A DNA stretch of 27,582 nucleotides, from positions 1 to 27,582 of IMG/VR virus record IMGVR_UViG_3300007276_000233; one strand, written 5' to 3'. Source of the DNA: a virus. Each line of letters starts with the position of its first letter. Position 1 is the first letter of the stretch. Positions 9,567 through 16,324 of the stretch are shown here, one piece after another. The notes below the pieces were generated by a model. That model worked only from the letters and a program-made list of their open reading frames with translations. It was not told where the DNA came from and searched no databases. Both the position numbers and the translations under genes were made by a program.

Positions 9567-11672
9567 TTAGCGATGCCACTCTTTTATCTTGTTTGTGCGG
9601 AAAAAAGACTTTGAATCGAAGTCAGATCTCTTCTTTTGGTCTTTAACTTTTTGTGCTCCAAGAAGGGCAAGTCCAGAGCTGATAGTCAAGTCGTACTTAG
9701 TCCTGTTGCTTATTTTGTAGCCGATCCAATCCTCAAGAGTGTCATTAAAATACATGTTTCCAAAATCAGCGGTTTCTGGTTTTATGCCGACATGATCATG
9801 TATGTAGGTCTCTATTGAGTGGGCGTGTGACTGTATGACGTCCTGAGAATTAGATGGAATCCCCTTTGTTCTAACAGTTTTTGCGCTAGTTGACAAATGC
9901 TTTGGCCTATCCATAAGATAGTCGTCGTAACCCCTTGATTCAAAGTACCTTACTATGCCGTACTTGTTGTTCTCCACTAACAATGGGTATCCATAATAAA
10001 ACGCCGCCATCAACACGTCTTCGTAGAAAATGCTTGCTAAGTCAGGCCTGGAGGCGTACTCAAGCACAAACATGTTAGAAGGCACTTTGTCGTTCATGCA
10101 GAACTTATTGTACAGATGTAATGCCCCTTTAGACCCCCTACCGTCTACAGTCTCGTCTAGGTCATAAGAGTCTACTCCCCCAACACCATACTCCGCGTTA
10201 GAAGGGTACTTCTTTCCCTTGTTGTCAGAAAAGTTGTTCCTCATTTCTGCAGGTGGCTGCCAAGATATCCTGAACCTACCTCTTGCATCTGGGGAGAATA
10301 TTACCTCCTTGTCTTTCTCCTTCCACATGAAGTTTCCCCTGACAACAGGGTTAGGAAACATATTGTTGTTCCAGTCTATCTGCTGATAGATCTTACCTAT
10401 GTTGAATATACTCCCTTCAATACTGTCCCTGAACGCTTCATCTTCAGTTAAAGGGAACTGCCTGATTATCTCGTTAAGCTCAGACGGATCGTGCTTTAAT
10501 GAATCCCGTTCATTCTTAAGGTATTGGGCGCTTCCTTGGTCAACTTCTTCCCCGTCTACTCCTTTTAACGTAGCAGCAGGATCATCCACCACAGGGTTGC
10601 CATAGAGATCAAAAAACCCCTCAAGAGCATGAGAAGCAGGGATAAAAATACGATATAGCCCGCTTCTGGTTCTTCCGTTGGCATTCCTTTCTTCTGGATT
10701 GGAATCCTCCCATAGCTTTTTATATTCTTCACCCCCTTTGTTCATTGGGTTGACTGTACTGCCAACCATTGCCTTCCCTACTATTCTTTTACCTACAATA
10801 AGGCAAGTCCTCTCTATTCTCCAAGCCTCTTTTATGTCTACTGGTTTTTCCCACTTTCCCGCTTCGTCGAGGTAGAGGAAATGGAGCTTTTCCCCGTCGT
10901 AGGCGTTATTGGTTGTGTTTTTCCAGTTAACGATTGTATTGAGCGCGTCGCCCTTTTGTGACGTCTTATTCTTCTTGGTGATTCGTTTTGATGGTTCCCG
11001 AAAAGCGAGTTCCATACGTGGGTTCGTTGTTCCATCCTGTATAGGTTTAAAGAAGAACGGATAGCTCCTAAACATTGGAATTACCTTCTTCATGAATATG
11101 TTCTCCTGGGCGTCTTTACCAGTCTTAGACTGAATACCCAGAAGCTTGTCTTTTACTTGCGTAGCTTCGTCAACAAGTACAGCGGCACAGATATTAGTAT
11201 AGCCAGAACGCCTACACTTAGTATATAGCTGACCGATACAACGGGTATCGACCTCACACGCAGCCATGTGAATAAATATCTCACGCTGGAAGGCAAGATA
11301 CGAAGGATATCCGATATCAATCTTACTCCACTGGAGAAACATATAGTGCCTCCCTGTAATGTACGTAGGCACGCCATTGTTGTAAAACCAAACGCCGTTA
11401 CGCCTGCGCTCAAACTCCTTTTCGACATAAGAAGAAAACTTCGCTCGAAACTCGGAAGGTTTTTCGAACCACTCATCCATACTTCTAACCCTCGACAACT
11501 CCTGGGGCATAGGTATGCGTTGCCACACCTGCACTGCCTTTGGTTTGTCATGGAAGAGTATTTCAGATCGCTTTGGCTTTTTCGGAAGACCAACGTCAAG
11601 GCCGTGGAGTTCGAGTACCTCTCCTTCTTTGCCGTTAGGGTCCAGCCAAATAATGTCATCGGACCTGTCCAT
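9567..11672 (-). CDS. terL: Large terminase subunit (TerL)
   Basis: The product is 701 residues and should be the ATP-driven DNA-packaging motor with nuclease. The segment about 93-125 (GVWFYNNGVPTYITGRHYMF, then LQWSKIDIGYP) is a hallmark of the Bacteroidetes-phage terminase group that includes crAss-like and Cellulophaga phages. The P-loop position is the atypical YTKCRRSGYTN (150-160), not GxxxxGKT. Walker B is HFLYLDE (264-270), with D269 and E270. The coupling motif is VGSTVN (303-308). The RNase-H-like nuclease acids are probably D501 (GGVDSYD), E567 (LLVENN) and D661 (YDLTIS). The start overlaps the upstream zinc-ribbon gene by 17 bp. No small terminase subunit is certain nearby; the coiled-coil protein at 13648-13971 is one candidate. 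Confidence 0.93.
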   Translation of the reverse strand: MDRSDDIIWLDPNGKEGEVLELHGLDVGLPKKPKRSEILFHDKPKAVQVWQRIPMPQELSRVRSMDEWFEKPSEFRAKFSSYVEKEFERRRNGVWFYNNGVPTYITGRHYMFLQWSKIDIGYPSYLAFQREIFIHMAACEVDTRCIGQLYTKCRRSGYTNICAAVLVDEATQVKDKLLGIQSKTGKDAQENIFMKKVIPMFRSYPFFFKPIQDGTTNPRMELAFREPSKRITKKNKTSQKGDALNTIVNWKNTTNNAYDGEKLHFLYLDEAGKWEKPVDIKEAWRIERTCLIVGKRIVGKAMVGSTVNPMNKGGEEYKKLWEDSNPEERNANGRTRSGLYRIFIPASHALEGFFDLYGNPVVDDPAATLKGVDGEEVDQGSAQYLKNERDSLKHDPSELNEIIRQFPLTEDEAFRDSIEGSIFNIGKIYQQIDWNNNMFPNPVVRGNFMWKEKDKEVIFSPDARGRFRISWQPPAEMRNNFSDNKGKKYPSNAEYGVGGVDSYDLDETVDGRGSKGALHLYNKFCMNDKVPSNMFVLEYASRPDLASIFYEDVLMAAFYYGYPLLVENNKYGIVRYFESRGYDDYLMDRPKHLSTSAKTVRTKGIPSNSQDVIQSHAHSIETYIHDHVGIKPETADFGNMYFNDTLEDWIGYKISNRTKYDLTISSGLALLGAQKVKDQKKRSDFDSKSFFRTNKIKEWHR

Positions 11673-11835
11673 ACCTATTGCTTCTGAATGAAGGTACTCC
11701 AGACTTTTTGTCTACCAATTCCATATACTTGCCGCAGTCACACTTAACGTCGTGACGCACAGTTCCGTCTATAACCTTGATTGTTACCCCAGACACTTCG
11801 GATGTTTCACCGCACTCACACTTGTATTTACTCAT
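11656..11835 (-). CDS. 59-residue zinc-ribbon-like protein upstream of terL
   Basis: The frame runs from the ATG at 11835 to TGA at 11656-11658 and overlaps terL by 17 bp. It starts MSKYKCECGETSEVSG and has a second pair in RHDVKCDCGKYMEL, so the four cysteines (6, 8, 32, 34) form two CxC pairs 23 residues apart. This spacing suits one zinc ion in a ribbon fold, although ribbons usually use CxxC. The overlap implies translational coupling with terminase. A role in DNA binding or packaging is inference. The gene is short but spacing, overlap and cysteine pattern argue it is real. Confidence 0.75.
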   Translation of the reverse strand: MSKYKCECGETSEVSGVTIKVIDGTVRHDVKCDCGKYMELVDKKSGVPSFRSNRYGQVR

Positions 11836-11849
11836 TGTTCATTTAATTG

Positions 11850-11923
11850 TACCCCCACCTGGACTCGAACCAGGGACCTACAGCTTAGAAGGCTGTTGCT
11901 CTATCCAGCTGAGCTATAGAGGC
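11850..11923 (-). tRNA. tRNA-Arg (anticodon TCT)
   Basis: The minus strand folds as a full cloverleaf: acceptor GCCTCTA pairing TGGGGGT (with G-U pairs), D-arm AGCTCAGCTGGATAGAGC, anticodon arm ACAGC / CTTCTAA / GCTGT with TCT, and T-arm CCTGGTTCGAGTCCAGG. CCA is not encoded. It reads AGA codons. It begins five bases after the stop of the T9SS cargo-like gene and ends 14 bases before the zinc-ribbon ATG. Confidence 0.95.
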
Positions 11924-11928
11924 ATAAG

Positions 11929-13245
11929 TTACTTAACTAAAGACACACTTCCTTTAAGTCGGATAGTCACCTCTCTTTCACCCCTAGCGTTTATAATCCA
12001 AGAGTATGTTCCATTAGGCGAGTAGTGATTACCCCCCATTACAGATCCATCCCATTTTGTTTGAGGGTCATTCGACCTGAATACCACATCTCCCCACCTA
12101 CTGAATACGACCATCTCCCACTCTATCCAGTAATCAGGATCTTGCGTCACAGCAAAAAAAGAATCATTTAAACCGTCGTTATTGGGTGAAAAAGCATTAG
12201 GTACGTATATAACCTGCTCTTCTTCTATTCCTGGAGGGTCTTCATCACAAAGATTTCCTGTCAGACAGTCGATCCATATCTCTTGGACTAAATACTCGTA
12301 AACAGTATCGGTTTGATATACATATGTAGTGTCAAAGACGTATGTGGTGTCGTTTACGTACACATATGTGGTGTCGTATATATACTCTGACTCATACACC
12401 TCCACCGTGTCTGTGAAAAAATATTCGATCGTATCGGGAGGTAGCTCTACATACTGAGTCAAGGTATCTACTTGGTAAACAGTATCCGTAGTATAATACC
12501 ATATGTCAATGTACAGAGTATCAGTCAGATACGTGGTGTCGTTAAAGTAATACTCTATGGTATCTGGAGGTAGCTCTACATAAACTGTATCTACCACATA
12601 GATCGGATCTTCCTGTTCGCAGGACACCCACCAATTTTCAAGTTCTTGGTCAGGATACGAGCCTGTAGACCCCCACTCAGTTCCGTCCCCATTAGCCCCT
12701 GTAGTGGCCCACCCCCCATCAGCGGCATACCATGTATTGGAGTAATTTATTTGCCAAACTACAATCTCAATGCACTCGCCTAAACCGATCCAGTAATCTA
12801 TAAACTGTGGAGCGCAACAACTCTGCCCTCCCGTAAGAAAAGGGTCGTTCTCACAATCCGTTTCATAGGGGTTGTCTAACTGCATCACCACCGTGTCCCC
12901 AGAGTACAGCGGCATATCTATATCAAAGTCACCACCCCAGTTGCTTGACATAGAATTCAAGCTAACCCCGTAAGTCCATCCCAAGTGATTTGCACTGGGT
13001 GACAGGTCACAAGGACCAGGGGGGTCCCAAGCCTCATCGATTCCTGGGACGTGCATCCCGATCATCAACATATTTATTGCCCCTGGAGTAGCCTGATAGC
13101 CCTGCATGCCACAACCTTCGCTATTTACTATCTCTAGAGTCACCTCGTAGGTGCTTAAGTTGACGTCAATGATGTCTACATCACATTGAGCAGAAGAAGC
13201 GGCGCTCAATATCAATAGCCAAATAGCAAATAGTCTTTCTTTCAT
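11929..13245 (-). CDS. Secreted protein with T9SS type-B sorting domain (gliding-motility-type C-terminus)
   Basis: The product is 438 residues from the ATG at 13245 (a TTG lies three codons upstream). Residues 1-19 are a signal peptide (MKERLFAIWLLILSAASSA, then Q20). Residues 20-210 are a Cys- and Trp-containing domain of unknown fold. Residues about 216-318 are repeats rich in Asp-Thr-Val-Tyr, with YVELPPDTIEY occurring twice, as in extended beta stalks. Residues about 345-438 match the CHU_C / T9SS type-B C-terminal signal: VIYVPNAFSPNNDGLNDSF, VVFSRWGDVVF, TKWDGSV, and a final GSVSLVK. In Bacteroidetes such domains send proteins across the outer membrane; SprB, the gliding adhesin, is a model. 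No SprF/PorP-like partner is in the window. A surface adhesin, superinfection-exclusion factor or virion display are possible roles, all inferred. Confidence 0.9.
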   Translation of the reverse strand: MKERLFAIWLLILSAASSAQCDVDIIDVNLSTYEVTLEIVNSEGCGMQGYQATPGAINMLMIGMHVPGIDEAWDPPGPCDLSPSANHLGWTYGVSLNSMSSNWGGDFDIDMPLYSGDTVVMQLDNPYETDCENDPFLTGGQSCCAPQFIDYWIGLGECIEIVVWQINYSNTWYAADGGWATTGANGDGTEWGSTGSYPDQELENWWVSCEQEDPIYVVDTVYVELPPDTIEYYFNDTTYLTDTLYIDIWYYTTDTVYQVDTLTQYVELPPDTIEYFFTDTVEVYESEYIYDTTYVYVNDTTYVFDTTYVYQTDTVYEYLVQEIWIDCLTGNLCDEDPPGIEEEQVIYVPNAFSPNNDGLNDSFFAVTQDPDYWIEWEMVVFSRWGDVVFRSNDPQTKWDGSVMGGNHYSPNGTYSWIINARGEREVTIRLKGSVSLVK

Positions 13246-13259
13246 TCTATTCAATTATG

Positions 13260-13336
13260 TCGGCGAGGTGGGGATTGAACCCACATGTGACCGATTACTC
13301 TTTCTACAAGATATAAGCTTGAGGAGATACTCACCG
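13260..13336 (-). ncRNA. tRNA-like sequence lacking a D-arm
   Basis: On the minus strand, CGGTGAG (5') and CTCGCCG (3') form seven acceptor pairs, and GTGGG-TTCAATC-CCCAC is a perfect T-arm. Between them the best arm is CAAG-CTTATAT-CTTG, whose seven-base loop has the anticodon-loop pattern with TAT (would read AUA, Ile). Only seven bases separate the acceptor from this arm, so no D-arm can form, and the variable region is about 21 bases. It lies 14 bases upstream of the ATG of the T9SS cargo-like gene. It could be a degenerate phage tRNA, a D-armless tRNA, or a processing signal. Confidence 0.5.
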
Positions 13337-13342
13337 AGTTGA

Positions 13343-13561
13343 TCACTTGCTGCTTCTTTTCTTAGGTCTATTGTTAGCCCTATTTATTGAAGCCTTTAAA
13401 AATCTACGTATGCGCCCAGACTCGTGAGCGGCGTCCAAGCCATCACCGTTACCATACGTCCCTTTTTTGCGGTTATGCTTATTAAGTTCCGCGCGGTACT
13501 TTTTGGCAGCTTCGGTTTTACCGTACTTTTCATACTCCTTTTTGTAGTTCCTAGCTTTCAT
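13343..13561 (-). CDS. Small basic protein resembling HNH-like phage proteins
   Basis: The product is 72 residues, strongly basic. The layout MKARNYKKEYEKYGKTEAAK, KYRAELNKHNRKKGTYG, GDGLDAAHES and KASINRANNRPKK resembles small marine-phage proteins that look like trimmed HNH endonuclease domains (GDGxDxxH and a later SxxN). The single conserved H and an N at the end are kept, but a full HNH set is not evident. It may bind DNA. A weaker alternative is an internal head protein. The ATG overlaps the end of a newly recognised 52-aa gene. Confidence 0.7.
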   Translation of the reverse strand: MKARNYKKEYEKYGKTEAAKKYRAELNKHNRKKGTYGNGDGLDAAHESGRIRRFLKASINRANNRPKKRSSK

Positions 13562-13709
13562 ACTCTCCGTTCCACTCCTCGTTAAAATAAACGTGGTTAT
13601 TGTTATGCGAAGATACCCAATTAAACGATCCCGCGTATAGCGTATGGTTACTTGCTGAATTTCTCTGCGAATCCGCCTGTGTAGTCTTTTTGTTCCTCGA
13701 CTTCTCCAT
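13551..13709 (-). CDS. Unreported-size small gene (52 aa) filling a gap
   Basis: The frame runs from the ATG at 13709 to TAG at 13551-13553 and encodes MEKSRNKKTTQADSQRNSAS, then NHTLYAGSFNWVSSHNNNHV, then YFNEEWNGEYES. It fills the otherwise empty stretch between two neighbours and overlaps each of them (11 bp downstream, 62 bp upstream), as other genes here do. Composition (Trp, Tyr, Asn and acidic C-terminus) looks like real protein rather than chance. No family is recognised. Confidence 0.55.
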   Translation of the reverse strand: MEKSRNKKTTQADSQRNSASNHTLYAGSFNWVSSHNNNHVYFNEEWNGEYES

Positions 13710-13971
13710 TTTGTTTTAGGTCTTTAATCATTTGCTCTAAAGACTGCCTCTCTCTAAGTAATTCCTTACAGTCTATAGCTGTTTGCTTTACCGATTGTAA
13801 TTCAGCTTTTCTGGCGCTTCCATTTATCTCTTGATCTACTGGCTTCTTAACCTCTTCAATCATATTGTCTATAGCAATAGACATAGCATCCATCAATCTA
13901 GTAGCTGCACTTAGGGTGTCAAAGCTTGTAGAGGAGTCTTTCTGCTGGGATCCTGTAGTATTCCGTGCCAT
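13648..13971 (-). CDS. Coiled-coil small protein, possible small terminase-like
   Basis: The product is 107 residues, mostly alpha-helical: FDTLSAATRLMDAMSIAIDN, VKKPVDQEINGSARKAELQS, then a coiled coil CKELLRERQSLEQMIKDLKQ and an ending DYTGGFAEKFSK. Its ATG lies 53 bp inside the end of the GroES-like gene. Small helical proteins at this distance upstream of terL are sometimes small terminase subunits, but there is no HTH motif that proves it. I would call it unknown, with packaging as one guess. Confidence 0.72.
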   Translation of the reverse strand: MARNTTGSQQKDSSTSFDTLSAATRLMDAMSIAIDNMIEEVKKPVDQEINGSARKAELQSVKQTAIDCKELLRERQSLEQMIKDLKQNGEVEEQKDYTGGFAEKFSK

Positions 13972-14500
13972 CTATTGTGATTCTATAGTCAATGTTCTTT
14001 TGAAATCCTACAACATCCCCTTTATGTACGCCTAGTTCTTCTAAGTCAGGGGTGTCAAAAGAAACAACCCCTTTTTCTACGGGGTCTTCCTTGAAGGTTA
14101 CAACGTCTATTTCCGAAGAAACTTCTTCTTTATCTTCTTCGTAAGGCTCAAGCAAACACCACCCAAATAAAGGACGTACAACCCCATCTTTTTTGCTCTT
14201 ATACGCGATAGCTTGATTATTGATCGTACCGTCGGAATCGCACCTGACGAGATATTTATCATCTTCACCAGTAAGCGGTTGACCGTCATTAACAACCACG
14301 AGGTGGTGGAAGTAAAGAGTGTCCCCAGGTTCGACGTGTGTGTCGTACTTACATGGGGCCGCCACGACCTCTCCTTCTGTGACTCTGTGTTTGAACTCAT
14401 TGAACTTTGGGTCTACATAAATCTCCAGCCCAGAGCTGGTCTTTATTGTGTCTTTCACTCTATTCTCTAGGTGAACGACAAACAAATCAAGGGGTCTCAT
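13919..14500 (-). CDS. GroES-like (Cpn10) co-chaperonin, two-domain
   Basis: The product is 193 residues. The first domain (about 1-75) has the GroES order RPLDLFVVHLE, SSGLEIYVDPKF (in the mobile-loop region), VTEGEVVAAP and VEPGDTLYFHHLV. The second (about 105-193) repeats it more loosely: GVVRPLFGWCLLEPYEEDK, EKGVVSF and HKGDVVGFQK, ending EYYRIPAERLLYKL like the GroES terminus. Phage T4 gp31 and related co-chaperonins replace host GroES to let GroEL fold a large capsid protein, which is the most likely role here. The tandem duplication inside one chain is notable. The call is by pattern. It overlaps the following gene by 53 bp and is 4 bp from the previous one. Confidence 0.75.
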   Translation of the reverse strand: MRPLDLFVVHLENRVKDTIKTSSGLEIYVDPKFNEFKHRVTEGEVVAAPCKYDTHVEPGDTLYFHHLVVVNDGQPLTGEDDKYLVRCDSDGTINNQAIAYKSKKDGVVRPLFGWCLLEPYEEDKEEVSSEIDVVTFKEDPVEKGVVSFDTPDLEELGVHKGDVVGFQKNIDYRITIDGTEYYRIPAERLLYKL

Positions 14501-14504
14501 TGTA

Positions 14505-14741
14505 TTAAAAATTTAAGTCAAACTCTATAAGACAAGGTACGCTGTCTACTGCTTTCCACAAAACAGTTCCTTCTGAATTTTCTATGTACACGAGATACCT
14601 GCACTTCCCATACTTATACAGGTAAGACTCATCTTGAAGTATAGCAGACACCTTCCCGTCTCCTGCCCTCATGCCACAGTAATACGCCATAGCATTTTTA
14701 GGGTCTTGTCCAATGACAAGCTTTCTTATCAATCCCTCCAT
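14505..14741 (-). CDS. Hypothetical small phage protein
   Basis: The product is 78 residues: MEGLIRKLVIGQDPKNAMAY, YCGMRAGDGKVSAILQDESY, then LYKYGKCRYLVYIENSEGTV and LWKAVDSVPCLIEFDLNF. The 'VIGQDPKNAMAYYCGM' opening resembles a recurring small protein of marine phages with no assigned function. It starts with TAATG at the stop of the upstream gene, so the two are coupled. Confidence 0.78.
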   Translation of the reverse strand: MEGLIRKLVIGQDPKNAMAYYCGMRAGDGKVSAILQDESYLYKYGKCRYLVYIENSEGTVLWKAVDSVPCLIEFDLNF

Positions 14742-15037
14742 TAGTTTAGAGAAATTCCGAGATCTCCGAGCATATCAGTGAAGTCATCTTCATACTGCTG
14801 ATCCATAATCTCTTTTATTACCTCAAGCTCCTGTCTACCGTCTAGGTTGTAGCTGAATATACTTTTTAGTTGGACCTCTTCGTCGGGCGACACCTCCGCG
14901 TCCCAATCTATATCAATTACACCTAGGACTATAGCCGACATCACCCTATCTTCGTATCCGTAATCTCTTATGAGATTCTCTAATTTTACGACGAGAGAGT
15001 ATGCTTCGGATATAAACTCCTTGTCTTTTGAATTCAT
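14741..15037 (-). CDS. Hypothetical acidic helical protein
   Basis: The product is 98 residues, helical and acidic (EFISEAYSLVVKLENLIRDY, and DEEVQLKSIFSYNLDGRQEL). No family is recognised. It is the first gene of a minus-strand block and has its own TATCTTTG box 4 bases before the ATG. It lies back to back with the plus-strand gene at 15057 (19 bp apart), so this gap probably holds a divergent control point. Confidence 0.75.
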   Translation of the reverse strand: MNSKDKEFISEAYSLVVKLENLIRDYGYEDRVMSAIVLGVIDIDWDAEVSPDEEVQLKSIFSYNLDGRQELEVIKEIMDQQYEDDFTDMLGDLGISLN

Positions 15038-15041
15038 ACAT

Positions 15042-15049
15042 CAAAGATA
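15042..15049 (-). promoter_or_regulatory. Promoter-like -7 box TATCTTTG
   Basis: On the minus strand it reads TATCTTTG, four bases before the ATG at 15037. It matches TAnnTTTG. It sits in the short spacer between divergent genes, so a regulator bound here could affect both. Confidence 0.5.
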
Positions 15050-15056
15050 GGTAATC

Positions 15057-15482
15057 ATGCCAAAGTCTAGAGTCAGCAAGAAGAAACTGTTTAGGGAATT
15101 TTCTTTCTTAAAGGATAGGTATGTAGGTAAAAATTACTTGAAGCACATACATTCGTCAAGAAAAGAGTTTTGCGACCAGAACGGAGTAGCTTGGAGGCAC
15201 TTAGAATTCATGTTGTGGGCCTACGACATGGAGTTTTTTACTATAGACTACGCCGCTAAAGAGTACAACATGAACAGGAGCAATATGGCGAACAGGTTCG
15301 TGTATCCATTGGGGCAAGACGAGCTTATATACAAGCACTTTGACAGGCTTACCCCCTCAAAGACTCTAGAAGACCATTTGTTTAGAGATGAAACTAAGTA
15401 CAACTACAGGGTGAGGTATGCTCTGTCACAGAAAGCGCGTCTAATGGTTCAGAGGTTTTACAATAGCCTGGAAGCTTTATAG
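15057..15482 (+). CDS. Winged-helix-like protein, probable transcription regulator
   Basis: The product is 141 residues, and it is the only plus-strand gene among the left-half genes. Its central part (FTIDYAAKEYNMNRSNMANR, then FVYPLGQDELIYKHFDRL) is a helix-turn-helix-like segment. It is followed by a wing-like turn and the C-terminal helix pattern YALSQKARLMVQRFYNSL, seen in MarR-type winged-helix proteins. It would bind DNA and likely control the divergent minus-strand unit at 15037. No effector site is recognisable. Its end overlaps the convergent gene at 15477 by six bases. Confidence 0.7.
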   Translation: MPKSRVSKKKLFREFSFLKDRYVGKNYLKHIHSSRKEFCDQNGVAWRHLEFMLWAYDMEFFTIDYAAKEYNMNRSNMANRFVYPLGQDELIYKHFDRLTPSKTLEDHLFRDETKYNYRVRYALSQKARLMVQRFYNSLEAL

Positions 15483-16310
15483 TCCTAAGTTGTAATAAGT
15501 ATTGGCGTCTTGCTGTAATGAAGACCTACTACTGATCTTGGGCTCACTCCAAAATATAACCTCCTGCATATTTTTTTCTAGGTATTTACCAAAAGTTGTC
15601 GGTGGGCCTGAAAAAAGACTTTGCACTTCGAACGTCAAGGTCTTGTTTCCTGAAGCCTCTAAATTATCATCTACGAACAAAGAGAAGTCTCCGCTGCTGT
15701 CTACAGAGAAGAAATGATATACTTGGCTCCCTATGGGTTTAGACCATGCGTTGTACTCGTGAAGAAACGAATTAGTTTGTGAGGCCCCAAGGGTGTAGAA
15801 AGACCCGTTACGCTCGTATCCTAATGTTGATGGGCCAGAAAACCAACAGCGCCGTGACCCAGTGCTAGAAGGTATTTCCGCAATCATTGAAAAGGAAAAC
15901 TCAGAGAAAGAAATTGAGCTTGGCATAAAAAGAGTACTTTGAGCCGACCCTAATATCGCTGGGCGTCCATTTTCCTCTATTATAGAACCAGAATCACAAA
16001 TCTTAGGCTGATTGTCTGGATCTACCTGAGTAACATCTTTGTTGTTTCCACTAGCGTCGTACCACACCGTTATAAATCCATCATTACTTCCGCAGAAATT
16101 GATAATAGATGCGGTATCTAAGTCTCCATTATTATCAAACCCTATGTCTACCTCATTGTCACTTCCAGACTCTCTAATCCTAACACATCTTGCTGTTTTA
16201 CCAGATAGCCTTCTTACAGAATACGCAGCGGACGCATTTAAATGGCTATCTAGGATACCTACAAAGGCTTCATTTGAGTAGTCGTCTTTTGTTATTCCTA
16301 TTCCTAGCAT
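15477..16310 (-). CDS. Lectin/arabinofuranosidase-like tail protein, copy 2
   Basis: The product is 277 residues. Residues about 20-115 carry ASAAYSVRRLS, RIRESGSDNEVDIGFDNNGD and DGFITVWYDASGN, a block found at the N-terminus of phage adhesins related to alpha-arabinofuranosidase B (ArabFuran_catal-like) and LamG-type domains. The rest is a beta jelly roll with QVYHFFSVDSSGDFSLFVDD and a conserved helix MQEVIFWSEP near the end. It should bind glycan, perhaps on tail or capsid fibres. The N-terminal 115 residues are nearly the same as those of the adjacent gene at 16325-17179, while the C-terminal part differs strongly. Confidence 0.78.
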   Translation of the reverse strand: MLGIGITKDDYSNEAFVGILDSHLNASAAYSVRRLSGKTARCVRIRESGSDNEVDIGFDNNGDLDTASIINFCGSNDGFITVWYDASGNNKDVTQVDPDNQPKICDSGSIIEENGRPAILGSAQSTLFMPSSISFSEFSFSMIAEIPSSTGSRRCWFSGPSTLGYERNGSFYTLGASQTNSFLHEYNAWSKPIGSQVYHFFSVDSSGDFSLFVDDNLEASGNKTLTFEVQSLFSGPPTTFGKYLEKNMQEVIFWSEPKISSRSSLQQDANTYYNLGL

Positions 16311-16324
16311 AATTCAGTGAAGCT

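Noticed and set aside
13246-13254. TTG start three codons before the chosen ATG of the T9SS-like gene
   Set aside because: The ATG gives a clean signal peptide; the extra residues would only add an N-terminal Asn-Arg.
11850-13336. att core repeat at the two tRNA-type elements
   Set aside because: The two elements do not share a long identical segment, so site-specific integration cannot be argued from the sequence.
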